Both the position numbers and the translations under genes were made by a program. From JANQRA01 sp035762545 (GTDB lineage: Bacteria; Actinomycetota; Acidimicrobiia; Spongiisociales; ZC4RG35): DNA of 64,000 nucleotides. Shown in pieces: positions 41,519-50,306 of the stretch; the first letter of the stretch is position 1, and each line of letters starts with the position of its first letter. A model generated the notes under the pieces. The model was not told the DNA's origin, made no database searches, and saw nothing but the letters and a program-made list of their open reading frames with translations. Where the stretch lies: positions 1-64,000 of the forward strand of contig DASTOM010000007.1 of assembly GCA_035762545.1 (NCBI GenBank), given 5' to 3'.

Positions 41519-42264
41519 GTCTCGGCGAGAACCTTCTCCATCACCGAATCGTCGATGTCGTAGTTGGAGAAGACGGCCTGAACGTCGTCGAGATCGTCGA
41601 GGGCGTCGATGAGACGCAGCAGCTTCTTGGCCTCGTTCTCCTCGACCGGGACCAGGTTGGAGGGGAGCTGGGTCACGTCGGCCGACTCGACCTCGAACCC
41701 GTCTCCGGCCAGCGCCTCCCTGACTCCGCGCAAATCGGTTGCTGCGGTGATGACCTCGAATGTCCCGTCCCCCGCATCGCGGACGTCTTCGGCTCCGGCA
41801 TCGAGGGCGGTGAGCATCACCCCGTCCTCATCACCCGAGGCCAAGATCAGACCCTTCTGCTCGAAGAGGTATCCGACCGAGCCGGGCTCGCCGAGGTTGC
41901 CGTTGTGTCGGGTGAAGGTGGAGCGCACATCGGAGGCCGCCCGGTTGCGGTTGTCGGTGAGCACCTGCACGTACAACGCCACTCCGCCGGGGCCGTAGCC
42001 CTCGTAATAGAACTCCTCGTAGTGGGCGCCCTCGACCTCACCGGTTCCCCGCTTGATAGCTCGCTCGATGTTGTCGTTGGGCATCGAGGCGGCCTTGGCC
42101 TTCTCCACGGCGGTCGCCAGGGTCGGGTTGAAGTCGACGTTGCCGCCACCCTCACGGGCTGCGATCTCGATTGCCTTGGCGAGCTTGGCGAACAGCTTTC
42201 CCCGCTTGGCGTCCTGTCGACCCTTGCGGTGCTTGATGTTCGCCCATTTGGAATGTCCGGCCAT
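41515..42264 (-). CDS. yebC: YebC/PmpR family regulator / translation factor
   Basis: A 249-residue TACO1/YebC protein beginning MAGHSKWANIKHRKGRQDAK, with YEGYGPGGVALYVQVLTDNR and the C-terminal LIDALDDLDDVQAVFSNYDI. Family members have been described both as DNA-binding regulators and, more recently, as factors easing ribosome stalling at proline-rich stretches. It follows pdxT by eight bases, the usual actinobacterial pdxS-pdxT-yebC order just before ruvC. Confidence 0.95.
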   Translation of the reverse strand: MAGHSKWANIKHRKGRQDAKRGKLFAKLAKAIEIAAREGGGNVDFNPTLATAVEKAKAASMPNDNIERAIKRGTGEVEGAHYEEFYYEGYGPGGVALYVQVLTDNRNRAASDVRSTFTRHNGNLGEPGSVGYLFEQKGLILASGDEDGVMLTALDAGAEDVRDAGDGTFEVITAATDLRGVREALAGDGFEVESADVTQLPSNLVPVEENEAKKLLRLIDALDDLDDVQAVFSNYDIDDSVMEKVLAET

Positions 42265-42272
42265 TGGTGGTC

Positions 42273-42836
42273 CTAGATCGAGTCGAGAAACATCTTGTGG
42301 ATTCGGCCGTCACCGGTGAGCTCAGGGTGAAAGGAAGTGGCCATGACGTTGCCCTGGCGCACCATCACCGGGTGTTCACCGACAGACGACAGTACCTCTA
42401 CTTCGGAGCCCACCTTGTCGATCCACGGGGCCCGAATGAAGACAGCGTGGAAGGGTGCGTCGAGACCCACCACCTCGAGGTCGGCCTCGAACGATTCATT
42501 CTGACGACCAAAGGCATTCCGCTTGACGACGACGTCGAGGACACCAAGGAGAGGTTGATCGCCCTCGGTCACGGCTCCGGCGAGGAAGATCATTCCCGCA
42601 CAAGTGCCGTAGACGGGCATCCCATCCTGAATCGATGTGCGGAGTGGCTCGAGCAGTCCGAATCTGACTGCCATCTTGCCGATGGTCGTCGACTCGCCTC
42701 CCGGGATCACGAGCCCGTCGACATTGGCCAGTTCCGTCGGCTTCTTCACGCTGACTGCCTCGACCCCGGGTCTGTCGAGGATCCGAAGATGCTCACGCAC
42801 GTCGCCCTGTAGGGCCAGGACTCCGACGCGTGTCAT
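42273..42836 (-). CDS. pdxT: pyridoxal 5'-phosphate synthase glutaminase subunit
   Basis: Supplies ammonia to PdxS for vitamin B6 synthesis. The 187 residues include VGVLALQGDVREHL, GLVIPGGESTTIGK, the nucleophile in YGTCAGMIF and the His-Glu pair in TSFHPELTGDGR. I start it at ATG 42836, one base after the pdxS stop; the frame runs 66 codons further but only as shadow of pdxS. Confidence 0.96.
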   Translation of the reverse strand: MTRVGVLALQGDVREHLRILDRPGVEAVSVKKPTELANVDGLVIPGGESTTIGKMAVRFGLLEPLRTSIQDGMPVYGTCAGMIFLAGAVTEGDQPLLGVLDVVVKRNAFGRQNESFEADLEVVGLDAPFHAVFIRAPWIDKVGSEVEVLSSVGEHPVMVRQGNVMATSFHPELTGDGRIHKMFLDSI

Positions 42837-42837
42837 G

Positions 42838-43719
42838 TCACCAACCCCGACGCGCCAGTTGCTCTGCCTCCGAAAGGGTCTCCATCTCGAGACCAGGCAT
42901 GGCCGCGCCCAACCCACGTGACACCTTGGCCACGACTTCGGGCTCGTTCCAGAACGTGGTGGCCTCGACGATGGCGCGGGCATAGCCCTCGGGATCGGAG
43001 CTCTTGAAGATCCCCGAACCGACAAAGACGCCATCGACGCCGAGACCCATCATCAGCGCGGCGTCGGCCGGGGTGGCGATACCGCCCGCAGCGAAGTTCA
43101 CGACCGGGAGCTTGCCGGTTTCGGCGACCTCTTTCACGAGTTCGTATGGAGCACCCATGTCACGGGCAGCCGACATCAGCTGCTCTTCGCCGAGCGAGGC
43201 GACGGTCCGGATCTCGTTGGTGACGGTGCGCATGTGGCGGACGGCCTCGACGACGTTCCCGGTGCCGGCCTCGCCCTTGGTGCGGATCATCGCCGCGCCT
43301 TCGCCAATGCGCCGCAGAGCCTCGCCGAGGTTTCGGGCACCACACACGAACGGCGTGGTGAAGGCCCACTTGTCCACGTGGTGCTCGTCGTCGGCGGGAG
43401 TCAGAACCTCGGATTCGTCGATGTAGTCGATCCCGAGCGACTGGAGTACGGCGGCCTCGGCGAAGTGCCCGATCCGGCACTTGGCCATGACGGGGATCGA
43501 AACGGCGTTCTGGATCTCCTCGATCATGTTCGGGTCCGACATCCGGGCGACGCCGCCCTGTTTCCGGATGTCGGCGGGGACGCGTTCGAGTGCCATCACC
43601 GATACCGCACCGGCCTCTTCGGCGATCTTGGCCTGGTCGGCGTTGACGACGTCCATGATGACGCCACCCTTGAGCATTTCGGCGAGTCCGCGCTTGACGC
43701 GGTCGGTGCCCTTTTCCAC
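42838..43719 (-). CDS. pdxS: pyridoxal 5'-phosphate synthase lyase subunit
   Basis: Makes PLP from ribose 5-phosphate, glyceraldehyde 3-phosphate and ammonia. The 293-residue barrel shows KGGVIMDVVNADQAKIAEEA, the lysine in PVMAKCRIGHF, DYIDESEVLTPAD and the phosphate loop FAAGGIATPADAALMMGLG. GTG start with AAAGGAG eight bases before it. It heads the pdxS-pdxT-yebC run behind a clear promoter at 43747-43776. Confidence 0.97.
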   Translation of the reverse strand: MEKGTDRVKRGLAEMLKGGVIMDVVNADQAKIAEEAGAVSVMALERVPADIRKQGGVARMSDPNMIEEIQNAVSIPVMAKCRIGHFAEAAVLQSLGIDYIDESEVLTPADDEHHVDKWAFTTPFVCGARNLGEALRRIGEGAAMIRTKGEAGTGNVVEAVRHMRTVTNEIRTVASLGEEQLMSAARDMGAPYELVKEVAETGKLPVVNFAAGGIATPADAALMMGLGVDGVFVGSGIFKSSDPEGYARAIVEATTFWNEPEVVAKVSRGLGAAMPGLEMETLSEAEQLARRGW

Positions 43720-43746
43720 GTTCCAATCTCCTTTGGGAAGACTGGA

Positions 43747-43776
43747 ATTGTACCGTTGTCGGCGACTCTCTCCTAA
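43747..43776 (-). promoter_or_regulatory. promoter of pdxS-pdxT-yebC
   Basis: Read leftward: -35 TTAGGA (43771-43776), an 18-base spacer, then -10 TACAAT (43747-43752), a near-consensus hexamer. Transcription would start near 43740, leaving a short leader with the ribosome site. The -35 overlaps the pimA stop region. Confidence 0.5.
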
Positions 43777-44822
43777 GAGAGCACTTCCTCGTAGAGGTCG
43801 ATATAGGAGTCCACGACCTCTTGCCAGTCGAACATCGTCACCCGTTCACGGGATGCGGCGGCCATCGCATCCGCAACCTGGTGATCACTCAACACGTTGA
43901 TGATCTCAGCGCCGAGCGCCTCGGCGTCACCGACGGGAACATGCCTCGCCGCGCCCCCGGACACGTCCACGAAGGCCGCCAGATCGCTCGCGATCACGGC
44001 GCAACCGGCGGCCATCGCCTCGACGATCACGATCCCGAAACTCTCACCACCGAGGTTTGGGGCGACGTAGACCCGGCTCGAGGCCAGCAGACGCCGCTTC
44101 TCCCCGCCACTGACCGGACCCATCCACTTGACCCCTTCCATGTCGATCCCTCGATCCGCACCCATCACGACCAGTTGTGCGCCGGGAACGGCGTCGATGA
44201 CCGATGGCCACGCCTCGAGGAGAACCGACAGACCCTTGCGGGGCTCATCCCGCCCCAGAAACGCGACCCTCCGTTCGATGCGCCCGGTGGGGATCCGATA
44301 CTTTTCCACGTCGATGGCGTTGGGAACGATGCGGACGTCACCCCAAGACTCAGGGATGGCGCTGGCGGCGGTTGCGCTGACGGCGGTGACCACACCTCGT
44401 CGCAGTTTCCGGCTTACTCCCGGAGCCCATCGATATGCTCCCCTCACCCACTCCGCGGGATCGGAGTGGAAAGTGGCAACCGTCGGCTTGTCCACCGAGA
44501 GCCCCATCCAGCCGACCATCGGGATGAAAGGTTCGTGAATGTGGATGACATCGACGTCGTCCAGCGCTCCGCGGACGTGCGGCCATCGTGTGGGACTGAG
44601 CGTCAGCGGCGCCTTCGACTGGTTGGCGCGGATGCTCATCGCCCTGCCCGCGGGCACGGTGATCGCATCGAGTTCGGGACCTCCGTGAAACCATCTGGTC
44701 CCGGCTCCTACGAAGGTCACCGCCAGACCTCTCATGCGGAGATGGGTGGCCAGTTCGCCCGTCAGCTGCTGCACGCCGCCGGGCTTGCCGATGTCGTATG
44801 GGCAGACCAGCCCGATCTTCAT
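43773..44822 (-). CDS. pimA: phosphatidylinositol alpha-mannosyltransferase PimA-like
   Basis: A GT4 glycosyltransferase of 349 residues, expected to move mannose from GDP-mannose to phosphatidylinositol at the inner membrane face. Blocks: MKIGLVCPYDIGKPGGVQQL, DVIHIHEPFIPM, FLGRDEPRKGLSVLLEA and VAPNLGGESFGIVIVEAMAAG. These track M. tuberculosis PimA closely as I recall it. I start at ATG 44822, overlapping the acyltransferase stop as ATGA; 65 extra upstream codons are shadow. It ends the pgsA-acyltransferase-pimA unit. Confidence 0.9.
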   Translation of the reverse strand: MKIGLVCPYDIGKPGGVQQLTGELATHLRMRGLAVTFVGAGTRWFHGGPELDAITVPAGRAMSIRANQSKAPLTLSPTRWPHVRGALDDVDVIHIHEPFIPMVGWMGLSVDKPTVATFHSDPAEWVRGAYRWAPGVSRKLRRGVVTAVSATAASAIPESWGDVRIVPNAIDVEKYRIPTGRIERRVAFLGRDEPRKGLSVLLEAWPSVIDAVPGAQLVVMGADRGIDMEGVKWMGPVSGGEKRRLLASSRVYVAPNLGGESFGIVIVEAMAAGCAVIASDLAAFVDVSGGAARHVPVGDAEALGAEIINVLSDHQVADAMAAASRERVTMFDWQEVVDSYIDLYEEVLS

Positions 44823-45700
44823 CGGCTCGAGCGGTCGGACGGCCAGTTGGGTACGACCAGGTGCCACTGGTCCGGAGCGGCGCGCACCAGATCCTCCAAC
44901 TCGTTGGCGAGCCTCTGGGTCAGTTCCGAGACCATGTCCGTCTTCGAGCCGGACGTCGGCAGCGGTAGAGGCGGTCTGATCACCACGCGGTAGCCCCCGT
45001 CCTCGAAGTAACAGCACACGGGAAGCAGAGGCGCTCCGGTCCTGATGGCGAGAGTCGCCGGGCCGGGTGGCAGGGTCGTTGTCTCCCCGAAGAACTCGAC
45101 TTCGACACCTCTGCCCCTCAGGTCACGGTCGCAGAGGAGTGCAACTGCCTTGTTCTCGGCGATGGCCTCCTCGAGTCGTCTCATGACCTCGAGCCGTCCG
45201 GTGGCCAACACGATCTCGATGCCGAACTCACCCCGCATCTCGGTGAACCAGTCGGTGATCCTCCGATTGGGCAACACCTCGGCAACAGCGACGACCGGCA
45301 CACCGTTGCTGGATGCAACCGGTGCCGCCGCCTCCCAGTTCCCCATGTGCGGTAACGCGTAGATCATCCCGGATCCGGCGTCGCGGGCATTCAGGATGTG
45401 CTCGAGACCTTCCACCTCGGTCACCTCGAGCATCGCCGGAATCCGGTTGGCCCGCGCCCATAGCGCCTCGGCGTAGTAGCGCCCATAGGCGCGCATCATC
45501 TCCTTCGAGGCTGCCTCCGCATCGGCGCCGTTGGAAAGGACACGCTCCATGTGGCGCTGGGCCATCCTGCGTCTCCCCGAATCGACCGTTCCCCAGACCT
45601 CACCGAAACCCCGGCCGAGAGTCCGCACGGCGCCGCCGGGAAGCGCGCCAACCAGCCCGACCCCGAGTCGGAGTCCGATATATGCCAGGTAGTCCTTCAC
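44819..45700 (-). CDS. PatA-like phosphatidylinositol mannoside acyltransferase
   Basis: A 293-residue acyltransferase of the HtrB/LpxL family with the catalytic HX4E in LPHMGNWEAA. In mycobacteria the gene between pgsA and pimA encodes PatA, which puts a palmitoyl chain on the mannose of PIM1/PIM2; position and motif suggest the same here. I choose the GTG at 45700 because it overlaps the pgsA stop as GTGA and begins at the conserved VKDYLAYIGLRLG. A longer frame of 23 codons only shadows pgsA. Confidence 0.88.
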   Translation of the reverse strand: MKDYLAYIGLRLGVGLVGALPGGAVRTLGRGFGEVWGTVDSGRRRMAQRHMERVLSNGADAEAASKEMMRAYGRYYAEALWARANRIPAMLEVTEVEGLEHILNARDAGSGMIYALPHMGNWEAAAPVASSNGVPVVAVAEVLPNRRITDWFTEMRGEFGIEIVLATGRLEVMRRLEEAIAENKAVALLCDRDLRGRGVEVEFFGETTTLPPGPATLAIRTGAPLLPVCCYFEDGGYRVVIRPPLPLPTSGSKTDMVSELTQRLANELEDLVRAAPDQWHLVVPNWPSDRSSR

Positions 45701-46266
45701 TTGATGGAACGGTAGGACCTGAGAAAACGGATCAGGGCCGTCAACCAGACGAGGACTACGAAGATCCACAACATCACCTCGACGAACCCGAACACCAGAC
45801 CGGAGCAGAAGAGGATCAGGCGTTCGGACCTGCCCATCAACCCACCCTGACCTTCGAGACCCTCCGCTTCAGCCCGGGCCCGCATGTAAGGCACCAACAT
45901 CGCTCCGCCGATGGCGAGCACTATCAGCAACAGCACCCGCGCCCGACCTTCCATCGCGAAGGCGAGGCCGGCGAACGCCGCGATCTCACCCACGCGATCG
46001 AACGCGGAGTCGAGGAAAGCGCCTCGTGCCGTGACTTTCCCCGATGCTCTCGCCACCGCTCCATCGAGGCCATCGAGCAACGATCCGGCGGCGATGATCA
46101 ACGCACCTGAGACGAGACGGCCCATCCCGACCATCACGGACCCGACGAGCACGAGCGCAAGGCCGAGAGTCGTCATTGCCGCCGGAGTCATCCCGACCCT
46201 GGCCAGACCTCTCCCCATGCCGTCCAGGTATCGGGTCACATGCGGTCGAACCCGGGTGTCGATCAC
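45697..46266 (-). CDS. pgsA: CDP-alcohol phosphatidyltransferase, phosphatidylinositol phosphate synthase-like
   Basis: A 189-residue membrane enzyme with about six hydrophobic segments. The CDP-alcohol motif is complete: D-G-L-D-G-A-V-A-R, eight residues, then G-A-F-L-D-S-A-F-D. Its place before the PatA-like and PimA-like genes points to phosphatidylinositol phosphate synthase, not PGP synthase. I start at GTG 46266 because TACTTT sits seven bases upstream (leaderless pattern); the open frame 51 codons further left overlaps the divergent GTPase gene. Substrate inferred from context. Confidence 0.86.
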   Translation of the reverse strand: MIDTRVRPHVTRYLDGMGRGLARVGMTPAAMTTLGLALVLVGSVMVGMGRLVSGALIIAAGSLLDGLDGAVARASGKVTARGAFLDSAFDRVGEIAAFAGLAFAMEGRARVLLLIVLAIGGAMLVPYMRARAEAEGLEGQGGLMGRSERLILFCSGLVFGFVEVMLWIFVVLVWLTALIRFLRSYRSIK

Positions 46267-46273
46267 GGACGCG

Positions 46274-46279
46274 AAAGTA
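46274..46279 (-). promoter_or_regulatory. -10 element, leaderless start of pgsA
   Basis: TACTTT read leftward, seven bases before the GTG at 46266. No ribosome site is present. It fixes the start of the PIM operon within the 77-base divergent gap. Confidence 0.45.
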
Positions 46280-46313
46280 GCACCGGCCTGAGAACGTGTC
46301 CGGCAACCAGGGT

Positions 46314-46319
46314 TAGGAT
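46314..46319 (+). promoter_or_regulatory. likely -10 element of the EF-G-like gene
   Basis: TAGGAT, 24 bases before the GTG at 46344. It leaves room for a short leader holding the AAGGAGGT ribosome site (46333-46340). No good -35 is seen. Confidence 0.35.
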
Positions 46320-46343
46320 CCGAGTTTTCCACAAGGAGGTCCC

Positions 46344-48392
46344 GTGGGTCCCGAGAAAGTTCGCAACATCGCCCTGGTCGGTCATGGAGGTGCGGGTAAG
46401 ACGACCCTCGCCGAGGCACTCCTCTTCGTCGGTGGCGCCCTCAAGCGCATGGGGTCGGTCGAGAAGGGCACCACCACACTCGACTACGAGCCCGAAGAGG
46501 TCGAACGAGGAATCTCCCTCGGGCTCGCGGTGGCCACCGTCGATTGGAACGGGACCAGGGTCAACATCATCGACTCCCCCGGAGCCACCGAGTTCAGCGG
46601 AGATGCCCGAACCGCGCTGCGTGCCGCTGATCTCGCCCTCTTCGTCGTTTCAGCGGTCGACGGCGTAGAAGTCCAGACCGAGGCTCTATGGCGAGCCGCC
46701 GAGGAAGAGGGCATACCGAGGGCGATCGTCGTCACCAAGCTCGACCGGGAACGCGCCTCCTATCAGCGTGTGCTCGACGAGCTACGCACCAGCTTCGGGA
46801 AGTCGGTCGCACCGATCCAGGTACCCATCGGAGAAGAAGACTCGCTCCGCGGTCTGGTCCGGGTAGCCACGGAGCGTGCGTACACCTACACGGATGGCAA
46901 CCCCAAGGGACAACAGGCCGATCTCCCGGACGACGTCGCCGACCTGGTACACGCCGCCCACACCGGTCTGATCGAGACCGTGGTCGAGACCGACGACGCC
47001 ATGATGGAGGCCTACTTCGAGGGCACCGAACCCAGCAGGGACCAAATCGTCGACACCATCCACCACGGGATCATCGACGGCGAGATCTACCCGGTTCTGG
47101 TCACCTCCGCAGAGAAGCTCATTGGAATCGACATCCTCCTCGAGTTCATCCTCGACTATGGCCCGAACCCGTTGGAGCGGTCGTTGCCACCGTTGCGCAG
47201 CGGCGAGGCGGGCGCGATCTCCGAGGACGGACCGGTTCTCGCCTACGTCTTCAAGACCTTCTCCGACCCGTTCGTGGGGAGGATCTCGCTGTTCCGGATC
47301 TACTCGGGCGTGGTCAAAGCGGATCAGGAACTCGAACTCGCCAGGGGTGGCAAGGTCCGCCTCCACAACCTCTTCAAGCTCCAGGGCAAAGAGCACAACG
47401 ACGTCTCCGAGCTCCCGGTAGGAGGTATCGGGGCAGTAGCCAAAGTGGAGGACCTCCAGCCCGGTGACACGCTTCGCACCCCGGGGCTCGACGCCGTGAT
47501 CGAGCCGGTCGTGTTCCCCAACCCTGTGACCGAGTTGGCGATAGCGCCGCACTCACACCATGACGACGAGAAGATGTCGACTGCCTTACATCGCATCGAG
47601 GAGAGCGACCCGACCATCAAGGTCAGCCGGCGTGCGGAGACCGGAGAGACGATCCTGGCCGGTCTGGGTGACACACATCTCGACGTGACCCTCTCTCGCA
47701 TCAAGAGAATGTACGGAGTGGAGATCGACTCCACGACCCCCAAGATCCCATACCGGGAATCGATCATGGCGACCGCCGAGGCCGAGGGAAAGCACAAGAA
47801 GCAATCGGGCGGTCGTGGCCAGTTCGGAGTCGCAATGGTGCGCTTCTCCCCTCGTCCCCGCGGCACCGGATACGAGTTCATCGACTCGATCAAGGGAGGG
47901 TCGATCCCACGTGGTCTCATCCCTGCGGTCGACAAGGGGATTCGAGAGGCGCTCGATAGGGGAATCCTCGCCGGATACCCAGTGGTGGACGTCGCCGCAG
48001 AGGTCTACGACGGCAAATACCACGCCGTTGATTCCGACGAGATGTCGTTCCGCATGGCGGGGATCCAGGCGGTCCGATCCGCCGGCGACAAGCTCCGCCC
48101 GGTGTTGCTCGAGCCGATCATGAGAGTCTCGGTAACGGTGCCCGAGGACCACCTGGGCGACGTCATGGGTGACATCAACTCCAAACGCGGCAAGGTCCTC
48201 GGGATGGAGGGTGAGGGGACCCTGCGCACGGTCAACGCCGAGGTACCCATGTCCGAAATGCAGCAGTACGCCGCAGAACTACGATCGCTGACGTCCGGTC
48301 GGGGCACGTTCGAGATGGATTTCGATCATTACGAGGAAGTGCCGCACAATGAGGCTCAAGCTGTGATCGCTGCACGAGCCGCCGACGATTAG
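46344..48392 (+). CDS. EF-G-like translation GTPase (FusA2 type)
   Basis: A 682-residue GTPase with EF-G domains I-V. G1 is GHGGAGKTTL, switch I ends RGISL, G3 reads DSPGATEF and G4 TKLD. In true EF-G, G3 is DTPGHVDF; the catalytic histidine is alanine here, so hydrolysis should be altered. Divergent EF-G paralogues such as M. tuberculosis FusA2 also lack it. GTG start with a perfect AAGGAGGT three bases upstream. It is followed after 16 bases by citrate synthase. The main EF-G is presumably in the str operon elsewhere. Role unknown. Confidence 0.88.
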   Translation: MGPEKVRNIALVGHGGAGKTTLAEALLFVGGALKRMGSVEKGTTTLDYEPEEVERGISLGLAVATVDWNGTRVNIIDSPGATEFSGDARTALRAADLALFVVSAVDGVEVQTEALWRAAEEEGIPRAIVVTKLDRERASYQRVLDELRTSFGKSVAPIQVPIGEEDSLRGLVRVATERAYTYTDGNPKGQQADLPDDVADLVHAAHTGLIETVVETDDAMMEAYFEGTEPSRDQIVDTIHHGIIDGEIYPVLVTSAEKLIGIDILLEFILDYGPNPLERSLPPLRSGEAGAISEDGPVLAYVFKTFSDPFVGRISLFRIYSGVVKADQELELARGGKVRLHNLFKLQGKEHNDVSELPVGGIGAVAKVEDLQPGDTLRTPGLDAVIEPVVFPNPVTELAIAPHSHHDDEKMSTALHRIEESDPTIKVSRRAETGETILAGLGDTHLDVTLSRIKRMYGVEIDSTTPKIPYRESIMATAEAEGKHKKQSGGRGQFGVAMVRFSPRPRGTGYEFIDSIKGGSIPRGLIPAVDKGIREALDRGILAGYPVVDVAAEVYDGKYHAVDSDEMSFRMAGIQAVRSAGDKLRPVLLEPIMRVSVTVPEDHLGDVMGDINSKRGKVLGMEGEGTLRTVNAEVPMSEMQQYAAELRSLTSGRGTFEMDFDHYEEVPHNEAQAVIAARAADD

Positions 48393-48408
48393 CCAGGAAA
48401 GGATTGGG

Positions 48409-49692
<1,284 letters not shown>

Positions 49693-49700
49693 CACCGCGT

Positions 49701-49814
49701 TCCTGATGCTGTAGGGGCGATATAACGCCCCTACAGGGTTTCATAGCGGGACCACGAATACGGCCATGGATTCAGACGTCTTGGAGCCGGTATATCGCCC
49801 GCAGAGCATCAGGA
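49701..49814. repeat. 114-base palindromic element with 24-base imperfect terminal inverted repeats
   Basis: Ends 49701-49724 and 49791-49814 are inverted copies with three mismatches: TCCTGATGCTG at the left matches CAGAGCATCAGGA at the right, and GGCGATATA matches TATATCGCC. The left end contains a second, perfect 11-base hairpin. It fills the gap between the converging gltA and membrane-protein genes. Form and size suit a MITE or REP-like element; no flanking target duplication is evident. Confidence 0.5.
49709..49736 (+). terminator. terminator hairpin after gltA
   Basis: Perfect 11-base stem CTGTAGGGGCG / CGCCCCTACAG with a six-base AT-rich loop, 16 bases past the gltA stop and followed by GGTTTC. 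It could stop transcription from both sides. Confidence 0.6.
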
Positions 49815-49817
49815 CAG

Positions 49818-50306
49818 CTATACCGCAGCGATCGTTTCGACGTATGGGGTCTCTACGACGGAGCCGTTGACCGCGTCGACGAGGACGAGGGCGCGCTGGT
49901 CGGGAGGCTCGGTGGCGGAGTACATGACCACCGACCACCTGGGGCGTGAGCGCCAGCCGGTGAATCGCACCGACGCCGAGGCATGCCCGATCGGAAAGCC
50001 GACCTGGGCCGCTGCCGTGGTCATCGCTTCGTGCTCGTCGATGGCAAGTGGCCATGCCGAGGCGAAGTGCCATGCGGCGAGCAACCCAAATCCGATAGCC
50101 ACCAGCCAGCCACCGTCGAAGGTCAGGCCGCAGACCACACCCGCCACCAGGTAGACCCATGCCGCAATGCGGCGACGTGAGGGCGAAGGGAACAGATATT
50201 CACCCTCGACGTTCGAGTCGAGTTCCTCCTCGATGGCGATCTCGTCGGCGAGATCTCGCTCGATGTGGATGCCGGATCGGTCGACCTTCGGGTTCTCTTC
50301 GCTCAT
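49818..50306 (-). CDS. two-span membrane protein, unknown function
   Basis: A 162-residue protein: acidic cytoplasmic N-terminus (residues 1-43), two close membrane helices (about 48-63 and 66-86, IAAWVYLVAGVVCGLTF then GGWLVAIGFGLLAAWHF) and a C-terminal domain of about 75 residues rich in strands (GWRSRPRWSVVMYSATEPPD). I know no name for the family. Its ATG overlaps the thrS stop as ATGA, so it is made with threonyl-tRNA synthetase. Confidence 0.65.
   Translation of the reverse strand: MSEENPKVDRSGIHIERDLADEIAIEEELDSNVEGEYLFPSPSRRRIAAWVYLVAGVVCGLTFDGGWLVAIGFGLLAAWHFASAWPLAIDEHEAMTTAAAQVGFPIGHASASVRFTGWRSRPRWSVVMYSATEPPDQRALVLVDAVNGSVVETPYVETIAAV

Noticed and set aside
45697..46419. A 240-residue pgsA starting far upstream
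   Set aside because: It would overlap the start, ribosome site and promoter of the divergent EF-G-like gene; the GTG at 46266 has a well-placed -10.
49741..50160. Leftward 139-residue frame overlapping the membrane-protein gene
   Set aside because: Arg-rich, low-complexity translation in another frame of the real gene at 49818-50306; part lies in the palindromic element.
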